DNA of 64,000 nt from contig CAIIXF020000080.1 in assembly GCA_903813345.2 (NCBI GenBank), positions 62,001-126,000 on the forward strand, read 5' to 3'. Every line of letters starts with the position of its first letter. The first letter of the stretch is position 1. Positions 28,201 to 40,200 of this stretch are shown here, piece after piece. The stretch is from Owenia fusiformis (Eukaryota > Annelida > Polychaeta > Sabellida > Oweniidae). The position numbers were made by a program, and so were the translations under genes. A model generated the notes under the pieces. That model saw only the letters and a program-made list of their open reading frames with translations. It was not told the origin of the DNA and did no database searches.

Positions 28201-31200
28201 TCTGGAACTTTATTCATCTTATTGTATTCAACCATCTGAAATTATCATTGCGGTTATTAAGACGAATACGTTTACAACAGAGGGGCGTGTGACACTGCTT
28301 CCGCAACTAACGGACCCAGTATCTAGAGATACTTCCTTATTGTCCCAGTACTTAGGTAAATTGTTTGTGCTTTATCTCAATTCGAATTAATCATACATCA
28401 AAATAAATGCCCTAATGGGAGTTTATCCACATTACAACATTAGAAAATGAAAGAAATAATAAAATGTCCACATCACTGCATCCCATCTCCACCCCACCCC
28501 AAATTATGCAATTATAGTTCAAGTATGAATAAAAAGTGAATTATATTGTTTTCAAAGCGTTGCCATCTTAATTGAATTTTACCCTGTGAAGTACACCTAG
28601 CGTTTTTGATTTTTTGTTTCAACATGTTTAATATAAGGTTTCCATAATGATAATAATGTTTCATCGATAAGTACGCCAAGAAAGTTTCCAACTATAGTTC
28701 TATCTAAAAGTGTATTATTCATGAAGATTTTTATTTGTTCATGTTCAATTTTTAGGAGACCTGATATAATATAATTTGTTTGATTAAATGCAAGTTCGTT
28801 CACTTAAACCATTCATTAGTTAAAGAGAGTTCCCTATTAACTGTTATTATTAACTGATATTAAAGTCATCAAGATTGTTTCCAGAGAATAGTATATTTGA
28901 ATCGTCTGCATATAGGAACAATTTTGAAGCCTATGAGGATATGTAAATGTCATTAATATATATGATAAACCAAAGGGGTCCCAAAATTATTCCTTGTGGG
29001 ACACAACATGACGATTCAACTATATCAGACGTTTCCCCTTCGAAACATGCCACCTGGAATATTTTTGACGGATAACTTTGAAACCAATCGGAGGCAGTTT
29101 CCCGAATTTCAAAATAATATAATTTCTGCATCAATATATTGTGATTTAATGAATCGAAAGCTTTAGAGAGGTCACACATTAATCCTATGGAATATTTGTG
29201 ATCTTCTAAGGCAAGACGTGCCGATTCAACAAATTTAAGAACAACCATGAATGTTGAGTGATCCTTCTCGAAGCCATACTGATGTTCATATAAGATGTTT
29301 TGTTTATCTAAGAAATCAAGCAATCTGTTAGACATACATTTTTCATAAATTTTAGAAAATATAGAGAGAAGAGATACGGGACGATAATGTTAACAACGTT
29401 ATTGCGATATTTTTATGAATGGGAATGACTTATGTGAATTTTATATCATCTTGAAATATACACTGCATACATGACTGATTGATAATACACTCACGGTGTT
29501 ATAGCATGACGGTTACGACACCTCTGAAAACGAGATTAGACGACTACGATCACTGATTTATCCAATAAAATGGTGCATTATTTTCTTCTACTGTGTATCA
29601 ATGAAAGGATGAACGATTTTTGTAGGCATGGCATTCGGTGATGCATTTAGTAATGTATATTTTGAATGTATTCTTTGCAAATTGATGCCCGGGGATAAAT
29701 TCAAAACTACCCTGAATTTAGTAATTTGTTTATTTTTGTCGTAAGGGCATGGTCTACATTGCCTAACGACCTCGGGGTATATAGATGTAGCCTACATACG
29801 ATCATAAAAAGCCAATTGAGCATTGGAAACCACCTAATATGTTCTACTTAAGCCATAATATTGTATTTTTAATTTGCGGTTACACAAAAAAATTGATTGA
29901 GGGTTACGCGAAGCTCGTTCAAATATGTATCCCAGATTCATTGTTATTAATTTTTTTTTGTCATATTCATCAGTACTTGATGCTAATTCTTCTTTTGCCT
30001 TTTCATTGCTATCTTTGTGACTTAAATTAGTTTCATGAATAAAGCAAGACACAATTTTTTCCGTGCCCTATATAGGCTCAAACAAGAGCCTCTCTTGCGA
30101 GTCCTGAAAACAAATATAAGCAATTCAATATTCCATTTCTTTCCCATTATAACAATTACATGGAAAGAGGCTATCAGAACTAGCAACCTTAACTTGAAAG
30201 ATGTACATGCAAGTAACCATCCGCTAAATAACCAATGTACATCTAATACAATACGTTACCGTCCAAGAATTCATACGTAGTCGTCTAACGACATTGCGTT
30301 TGAAACCTTATTATTTACAATATACACCACGTTCCTGTTCCGGATTTGTCATTTTATGGTTGTTCATACATTAGTTTACTTACAGTTAATAGTTTGAGTG
30401 GCTCTGAGGCACATATACTGAGAAATCACGAGAATGGACTAAAAAATATGAACTTGGACATCTCAGTCGGTAAGTTTACAGCTTATATTCCACTTCTAGT
30501 AAACCACCTGGCTGATTTGACCCAGTCTTTATAACCATCCATATAAACGTCACCGAATGGAACTAGTTGAAAAGGAAATCGTATCTGTGACTCTTGCCTA
30601 CAGGCGAGAAAGAGGACATTAGAGCTCGGAACGGCATTGGAAAATGGTGCCGTATTACCGCATCTTAGAACCGAACCGTTACCGATCAATCGCTGGCGTA
30701 GGAAAATAATCAAAAAAATTCTAAAAAAATCGAACTTTTTAATTTTTTACAAACATTTTGCAATTTACCTCTTTTCCGCCTCTTACATGACGTTTGGGGA
30801 ACCGAGTGTTGTATTACAGCTTCATAAGTGTTTTCTAGTTTATTTTTACGTTCACATTCACAATAGATGGCGCGCTTCTACTTTTGGCCTCGTTTTGAGT
30901 GGCGGCAAAATAACAAGTTCAGGTAAGTGTTTTTTCAACTTTTAGGACTCTTATGCTCAAATTACATGTAAATAATTAAATATTATACCGTATAAACACA
31001 CACAATTAAAGAATGAATACACTGAAAAGACATTTACTAAAATAAATGCGACTTTTAGACGTTATTTGTGGTACCGATTAATGAAGTATGAATTATGAAT
31101 TTCCCCGGGGATTTACCGTTCGATGTCGGTAATAAATTTCAATACCGGCATTCACCAATAACCTTACCTTTGCGCATTACCGACAATAACTCCGAGCTCT

Positions 31201-34200
31201 AGAGGACATGCTGTCTTTCCCATCCGCCATTTTTTGTTATCGTTACCGCAAAATTTTGCAAATCGCCTTGTCGTAACCGTCATGCTGTAACACCGTGACA
31301 CTGTTGCTCATAAATATGGAATATTTTATAGATATTTATTGTTTGGTATAATTCTTACAAATGATAATAATTTGTTCAACATGTTTGTTTATTGTGTCCT
31401 GATTTCACCAAGACGAGTCGCATCCCCTTGGTGAGTCTCAACCACAATGTCAGCGGTGTGAAGTACAGTGACCTTTAGGACCTCTAGTACCACATGAAAT
31501 TGCAAAGAGAGTCTGTGGGCGTAACTTTCAACTGCAGCATGATCAAGCTCCTGTGCATGATAGGTGCATAGTGCAGGATTCCCTCTGACCAGGTAATGTG
31601 CAGCAGCTACTATAGATACCAAAGCCACATGATCAGGCTCCTCCTATAGACCACATGTGGGATGAGACTGATCTCGCAATTCATGACAGGGATCCCCTAC
31701 CTTGAAGTTTAGCAGGATTATGTACAGCACTGATTGGGGACCTTATTTTGCGTAGTCAGGTCAGACACATTCCTGACAATTGGCCCCGTGGGATGGATGC
31801 TCTGATTGCAGCACGAGGAAGATATACCGCATATTAGTGCTGTTGTGGGATAAATGACTCATTCATCTTGATTGTTACGCGGTATATGGCATACATTCAT
31901 GGTTGCGCGGTATTTCTGATACGGGTGAATATGCCATACTCACCTGCGGTATATGGCATATTCCGCAGGTGAGTATGCGATATTCCGCAGTGAATATGCG
32001 ATACAATGATTTCAGTGAATACCAGATACTCACCTGCAGAATATGTCATACTCACTTGCGGAATATGCCATATACCGCAGATGAATATGACATATACCGC
32101 AGGTGAAAACGTGATACAGAAAGCCTTGATTTGATTGGTTGCGAGAATCGACTCTAAATGTAAAATACGTTGGATTACCAATATAGTTAGTACGTCGAGT
32201 ACTAATATATGACACTGTGGCTAGTCGTAGAGTACCCGCCTCTGTACTTTTCAATGGAAGAATTTTGCACTTTTGTTTAAATAATCTACATTTACTCATC
32301 CGTGTATATCATACTTCATTGATTTACCAAACCAAAGCAACGTTATAAACACACATTCTCTGATAATTTTACAGCGAATAGATAACTCAAACGAGTTCAC
32401 TCGACCAGTTTTATCACCTCGCTCATAGCTGTGAGAAGGTATGTATAATTGCCATAGGTTTACCTTATAATGGGGAATAAAACATTCAAGTAATATAATT
32501 ATTTCACGTACACAAATATAGGCGATCAGCCTGGGGGGTTGGTCGGTACCAAATCAGGGGAATAATGGCCATGGTGATTTTTGGGAAGGTGTACACCCCT
32601 AGAGTAAGAAAATATGTGATAGCATTGCAGAAGTGGCAGCTAAATGGGTGTTATCACCCATTTTTCAAAATGGCCGCCGGTGCGCTTGCTACCATATGAA
32701 AGAAGTTATATCTAAGCATACTGAGAGGCAAAATCAGTAATTTTAGGGTCTAATTCTGGGTTTTAGAGGTCACTGATACAATTAATGCCTAAATCCAAGT
32801 CATCAAAACATAAATTCATATGAAAATCCAAGATGGCCACCAATTTTGGTTAAAAAACAAATATGTAACTAATGATACAAGCTAAAACGTTTCAAAATGA
32901 TTTTGAAGAGTTTTAGAAGAGGTTTTCAAGTCTAAGGATCTTATTCATGTCTAAATCTATGTCATCAAAGGATTACCTTATATGTAAATTCAAGATGGCC
33001 GCCAAAATAGGTGCCAAAAGGAATATGTAACTACATGTATTGATACATGCTCAAAGAACAGATAAAAAGCAATTTTATTGATCATGAAAGGGTTTAGAGG
33101 TTAATGATTTCACTTATGCTTCATTTTAGTCTCAGTGATCAAATAATTACTTTTCATAGAAAACTAAAATGGCCGCCAATATGGGTGCCGAAACGAACAT
33201 GTAACTATTAATGTAAGCTCAAAGAATAGCTAAAATGTAGTTTTGTAGATCATGAAAGGGTTTGGGGATCAATGATTTTATTGTCTTAGTTTTCAAAGAA
33301 TAACTTGATGTGGAAATCCAAGATGGCTGCCAAAATGAATAAGTTACCATTAAAATAAGCTCAATGAACAATTACAAAGTGATTTTGGAGACCATGTCTA
33401 GGTTTCAATGTTCGAGAATTTTAAGTCAATGGCTAAGTTTCAATGGTTGAGAACTTTAAGTCATCAAATAATTCTTTTATTTGGATATTCAGGATGGCAA
33501 CCAAAATGGCTGCCAAAATGAATAATTAATTTTGGAACATATTCATTTGGATATAAAAGATGGCCCTGATGTGATGTACCATCTCAATTGTACTCTCTTC
33601 ATCAAAACAATGAACTGGTTTATGAAAGCAGAAGAGTCTTAATATGGAGGTTTCAAAGGGAATGATAATACAAGACATCCTTCTTGCTGAGCCTTTATGG
33701 ACATCATTAATGTTATGACCTAGTCAGCTAGTCATTCCCTGGAGCATAAAAGATTTTAAGCTGCTTGGAGAAGATGAGATGTATGTAGGGCAATCCCAGG
33801 AATCTAGACTCTGCGAGCAGGTAACAAATGAAGCTTACCGGTATGTGCAATTTTTCATACTATCCATGATGAGAGAATTGAATATATTTTGACAAAATAT
33901 TTTGATGGGTCCCAACAACAGCATCTGTGAGAACTAGAAAAGTGGATGAAAGCTATTGACCTTAGCAATGTAGGGAGTTGGTACATAGAGATTATCCTAT
34001 ATGAGGTTCGGGATATTGGGATTATCCCGAGGCCAATATAATATATCTGCCCGAGGGCCGTAGGTCTGTAAAGAAAGGACAAACTCAATCCAAGTCTACA
34101 ATTACACAGAAGATAATATCTCGGATGGACTGAAGAGTGTTGAGTATGAAGACCTCGTTGACAAAGTAAGGTGTAAAGGGTGGAAGGTGAGACACTTTCC

Positions 34201-37200
34201 AGTGCATGTAGGCTTTAGAGGCTTCCAATGTTCTTCTCGGAACATCATGTTGAGAGAACTAGGTCTGCAGCCTGTGAACTTCAAGATGGCAATACAGGAA
34301 ATAGGTTAGATGGTTGAGTCATGCTCCATGTGAATGTGGTAATTTATTTTGGCAGCCAGTTTGGTGACCATTTTGGATTTTATTATGAGGAAATGTTAAG
34401 ATAACTTAAGTAAAGGCTAGTAAATTAAAATCATTTTCTCCCGAAACCCAGTCTCAGATTTCTAATAACATAACTATTCTAATTTTTCTATGTCCATATA
34501 AATTCATTTTTGCAGCCATTTTGGCAGCCATTTTAGATTTCTATATAAAGGTATTCTTTAATTACTTCAATTTACACATGAATGGGATCCTCAACCTCTA
34601 AAACCTTACCATGGTCTGCAAAAGCAACCTTTTTTTTGAGTTTACATAAATAGTTACATATTCATTTTGACATTCATTTTGGAGGCCATTTTGGATTTCT
34701 ATGTAAAGTAGTCTTTGATTACTTAGATTGAGAGACAAATAAAATCCCTAGCCTCTAAAACCTTTCCATGGTCTCCAGAGTCACTTTTAACCGTTCTTTG
34801 AGCTTTTTGAACTGAATCAATAGTGACATATTTGTTTTGACATCCATTTTGGCGGCCATCTTGGATTTCCAATTCTTTGATGACTTAGATTTTGACTTAA
34901 ATGAAATCCTTGACCCCTAAAACCCTGAAATAGACCTCAAAATCACTGTTTTTGTCCCTCAGTATGCTTAGATATAACTTCCTTTATTTGGTAGTAAGTG
35001 CACCGGCGGCCATTTTGAAAAATGGGTGATAACACCCATTAGCTGCCACTCCTGCAATGCTATCATATAATTTCTTACTCTAGAGGTATTTACCTTGCCA
35101 AAAATCACAATGATGCTTATTCCCCTAACTTGGTACCGATAACCTAAATTTTGGGGTGAAGCTGATGGCCTAATATGTCTGTATTGAACACTATAATATA
35201 ACAATAAAATAATAAAATGTCCTCAAATGCCTTTATGGCTCAACAACTCAAATACAAATGTCTATGATACACTGAGAATCAACACTCTGAGTTGTCTATC
35301 TCTGTTCTGGCTTTCTGCTCTGCTCTCTACACTGTCTGTCTACTCTGCTATGTCTGTCTGTACTTCTCTCTACTCTGCCAGTCTGCTCTGCTCTACATTG
35401 TCAGCTCTGTTCTGCTACACCTGTCTGCTTTACTCGGCTCTGCTTGTTAGCTCTGCTCGACTCTGCCTGTTAGCTCTGCTCTGCTACAGCTGTCTGCTCT
35501 ACTCGGCTCTGCCTACTCTCTGATCTACTCGGCTCTACCTGCTCTGCTCTGCTGCATGGGTGGAAATTACCTTCAATGGGAGAATTCTAGCTCCAGACAG
35601 AAAAAGTCAGGAATGTCAATCAAAGATGAGATTAGACGCGAGATTTCTGCCTCAGTGGTAGCAGGTCAGCCACCTCAATGGTCAGTCACCTCTTGGTCAG
35701 TCACCTCTTGGTCGAAGTTGTCTCAATATTGAGACTAATCAGCTCAAGTGAGGGGGAACACTCTTGCTCCTAGTTGTCACTCCCTCTCCCTAGACACAGC
35801 TAATCACCTCAATAGAAGAACGCTTGCTCTAAGTCGTCACCTCTCAGAAGTAACCAACTCTCATCAATAGAAACACACTCTCTTGCAGAGTTGTCCCTCT
35901 CCTGGGAGTAGTCAACACACGTCAATGGGAGCTCCTCTTGCTCCGAAATCGCCACTCTGGTGAGATGAGTAGGGAATATCAATCAAGGATGAGATTAGAC
36001 CCAACTCACACACCTATGTGGGAGTAAGTACGTCTCTCCAACAAGATCACCTCTGCTCTCGGCGAGATAACTCAGGAATATCAATCAGTAAACTGAGATA
36101 AGACCAGAGTAACTCACCTCCCGGAAGTTATCAAAGATGGTGGACACGCAATGAATAATGGGAAGAAGACGAAGAAGAAATGAAGTCACAAAATGGCTAC
36201 GCTGAATTAATGGATCAATACATCAAATCTATCAGAGAAAGGATCAACATAAATCAATCAACACTCACAAACTGCAACTCTGCAAAGTGTCTCCAAGGCG
36301 CCTCTAGACTGCACTAATATAATCCACGAATATATCTCTACCAATCCTAGATCTGTTCGCCAACACACAAGCAGCTAATAATCCAATAAATCACTGTTTG
36401 TATACGTCCTACAAAACAGTGCAACACGCAAATCTACTCCAAAATTGTCCTTTCTTCACTATAGAATCCTTCAGCTTCTTCAATGCCTTCGAATACTTCA
36501 ATATTCCAACATAAAACACTTTGTTCCATCAACTTCTGGCGCTAGAATCACTAAAATCACTGTACAGATCTTGATACTTCGACACAAAAAGCTAGACTGC
36601 GCACATCATGCCAAATTCTGTCCTATCTCACTTCACTAATTATATGCGGCGGGAAACCCTCTGATTGGCTGAGCTGGGTATGTTACTGCATTTGGTGTTG
36701 CATTCTGGGTAATATTCATGAGCCATAATCCAGGCATCCTGTTGACATTTCTTCTTCTGTCTGGCTAACATTCCATTCACATACAGGTTGTACCATTCTA
36801 CTCCAGGGGTTCCCTCGGCAACAGAGTAAATACATCTCTACATGGTACACACATGAGCCATTGAACTCTATGAGTGAGTCGACTGACTCCACATATAAAA
36901 ATATAAAATTAAACAAAAATGAAAATCACAATGTCTGTCGTTGCATCACACTTATAAATATACATATATATTTTGTCTTACAATAAATAAATACAATTCC
37001 TTAGTGATAAGGCGACCATTGCTTCGTGTTTATTGTCAGTGTATCTGCTGTCACCTAGAATTTAGAAGTATAATTTATAGTCGTGATTCTTACCAATTGC
37101 AACTCCAGACCACCATACCAAGTCTGTGCTAAAAAAGTGATTGTTTCTAGATTGGCCAGAGTTCCGACAATATTATTACAAATAATCAGTAAACAGGATT

Positions 37201-40200
37201 ACCATATATGTAAGTTTGTAATATAGCAATCCTAAATAGCATTTTGTTCTATAACACCGAATGTTTAAATCACGAAATATTATAACCATGGCCTCCTCCA
37301 CCAATGTGCTACTGCAATACTTATAGCGAAGCCTGTGTTGATCAGGACCATTTTTATTATATTTTATTATCATAAGAATTAAAAGTAAAAATGAATGAAG
37401 TCTTACCTCAGAAACGTCCAATGAAACAGACGAAAGCCCATGAACCAAAAGTATTTAGTTTCCTTTCTGTATCTTACTTGTTTGGCACATGGAGCGGTGA
37501 AATAGTCCACAGTGTCCAAAAACAATAATAATGCTATATTGGTAATTGGAAAGATTCCACTTACCACAATTTCAAAAAAATTGTAAATAGATGATATAAT
37601 TCTTGAATTTGGGTCATTTGTTTCAAGGAATCTGTAGGCTCTTTTAGCTGAGCTGACAAAATCATCAAGATTTACAGATGGTCCATCTGTTGGCTGCTCA
37701 TTGTCACTTTCAAGGAATGTTAATGGCTCTGAAACTTGATCTGTGGATATTTCAGTGGGTTGATGGTTTTTGGGCTCTGAATTCACTTGATTGGCGTACC
37801 TAATTTCAACATCTTCATTGTCATCATTACATGTTATGGATCCGTTTTTCAGATTAACAGTATTAGGGATGAAACCATAGTTTTTTCTTCTGTAATGGCA
37901 TTTTCCAGTTGATGGGTCTATATAAAGTCTATCAATTTTCAATTCTTCATGAGGGTGTATTGTAATGGACTAATTACTTCACTGAACAAGGAATGTTTAT
38001 CCGAACAATGGATAAAAAGAAAATCTGGCCAGTTGTCCATCTGTAAATAAATCATCATGATAAAAGCATAATTTATTATAGCATCCATTTGTTGTTACCG
38101 TTCTGAATCCAAATGATACATAGTTGAATCCATTTGATACATATATGTTGACGTTTACGAAATGTTGTTCAAATATCTTCCCTATAACAGGAATATGCTA
38201 GCTGAAACTTTCACACATTGCCATACTATGTATATTGAATATGTATGCAAGATTTCAAGTCAATATGTTAAGTAGAAACTCTGAGATCACTTACCTCGAT
38301 TTTCTGTCATATTTTTTCAACGACCCCATTCCCTATAATGTACGCGAGAACCCACGAAACATTGCATATACATGACTGCATCCACATTGATCGACTAGCC
38401 ACAGTGTATGAATCCTGGATTGATAAGTTTATTACGCGAGATTGGTGACTGATAATTCTGCTAACTTAATATATTCGATACACAGTACTGTTGATTCAGT
38501 AATCATTATAATAACTTATAACGTTTTACTTGTTCGTTCAATCGATGCAATTGACAATTGCGTACTTCTGTATCACGTTCTCATTGGCTAGTTTGTATGC
38601 CATATACCGCAGGTGAATCTGTCATACACCGCAAGTGAATATGCCATATTCGTTGCGGAATATGACATATATTTGTATCGTGTTTACCGCGTAACATTGA
38701 TGACCTGATGGTCAGCTTTACATTACAATTTGGATCGGGGTGTTTTGAAAATGCAAACTTTTTGAGACTACCCAATTTTAAACAACAGCAAATTTCTAAA
38801 CTTAAATGAAAATATTTTCTCCCTAAAAAATGGTGATTTGTTAATTAAACATGTATTCATGATTTGCCTAGAAAATAAATTGCTTAAATGACTCCAAATA
38901 GTTGTTGCCTGAATTCCGATCTGACAAATCTAATATTCCATATTTATGAGCAACAGTGTATAAGTAAGTGGTGAGCTTATCAGATGACTATTAAATCTAA
39001 TTACTTTTGGATTGATATTATCTGTGCCAGCAGCAGAATCTGTTAATGAAGAAATTACCCTTAAGATTTCTTCATGGTTGACAGGTCGAAGGAAAATAGA
39101 ATTAGCTACCTCTGGTATTTTACTTAAAAACTCTCGGGGAGTACTATTTGAGGGCCCTATACTAGCTGCAGTATCTTTACCAATATTGGAGAAAAATGAA
39201 TTGAATCCATTCGCAATTCCCTATCTTTTTCTCTGTAGCTGTATCGGTTGAAGGATTTGATTCAAATTTTGGACGCCATTTTTCGTGAAAATATGTAATC
39301 TTTGATGCCTAAGGACAAAAGAGCTTTGCTCAAGAAAATATTTTCAAGATGGCTACTGAATTTCATAATAGCCACCATTTTTTGTAAAAATGTAATCTTG
39401 GTTTCATAAATACCAGTGAACGGATTTAGTTCAACTGTTATATGCTGATACCTATAGACACAAGAGTTGTGCTTGAGAAAGAATTTTGCTAAATTACAAA
39501 ATGGCCGCCATTTTCTCCTAAAAACGTAATCTTTAATAACTTAAATTCACGTTGATTTTGTTCAAATTGTATATGCTGGTGCCTAAAGACAAAGGAGCAC
39601 TGCACGAGAAGAGAATTTTGGATGACCATTGAATTTAAAAATTGGCGCAATTTTTCGTAAAAACGTAATCTTTGATACCTCAAAATACCAGTGGACGGAT
39701 TTGATTCTAGTTTTATATTCTGATGCCTTTGGACAAATGAACTGTGCTAATGGCCTAGTCACATAGCCCGGCCGATGTCCGGCATCGGTAGAGCTCGGTG
39801 GATTTTTTTGGTGCCACCGAGCTCTCCTCATCGGAAGCAGAGCTCGGTGACGTGAACGGACTCCGTCCGAACATCTTCAGGTACTATACTTTCCAAGGCT
39901 CTGTCCCACATCGGCCGGAGCTCGGTCGGAGCTCGGCCGGTGTCCGTTAAAAAAAACTCGTCCTCTGGTTGTCTCAGATGCACGGGACACCGACCGATAC
40001 TCGGCCGTGCACCGGCCGACGTGTGTTCTGATGTGGTTACGATGGGGCTGCGATGAGGGAGCTCGGTGAGAGCCCGGTGAAATTTAACTCCGAAGTTAAA
40101 ATTTCACCGAGCTGCCACCGATGCGGTTTTAAGCAACAAACGCCACGGATGTCCGGCCGGTGTCCGGCCGGTGTTCGGCCGAGTTCGGTGAAAATTGCAT

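Larger units (their letters stand above)
32213..38406. mobile_element. 6.19-kb insert, 15-bp CACTGTGGCTAGTCG ends, 5-bp duplication TATGA
   Basis: Perfect 15-bp inverted ends (32213-32227, 38392-38406) lie directly beside perfect direct repeats TATGA (32208-32212, 38407-38411), exactly where the MITE is interrupted. It contains a 2.65-kb fold-back, a CTCTG-rich array and the LLTP exon 37478-38040. No transposase was recognised, so mobilisation would be in trans. The boundaries were predicted from the MITE split first and then found. Confidence 0.85.
29488..38958. mobile_element. 9.47-kb TA-flanked insertion with 28-bp inverted ends
   Basis: ACACTGTTGCTCATAAATAT... (31298-31325) and its exact complement (38932-38959) form a perfect 28-bp inverted repeat. 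The left end is displaced because a later element (29492-31297) inserted 4-5 bp inside it. TA (29486-29487 and 38959-38960) is duplicated, and excision restores the LINE frame. Contents: the 1.8-kb element, a split MITE, and a 6.19-kb insert carrying an LLTP exon. No transposase was recognised. Confidence 0.8.

Noticed and set aside
31897-32299. Several 67-94-codon frames on both strands
   Set aside because: Generated by the palindromic MITE units.
35227-35523. 98-codon Ser/Leu/Cys-rich plus frame
   Set aside because: Product of the CTCTG simple repeat.
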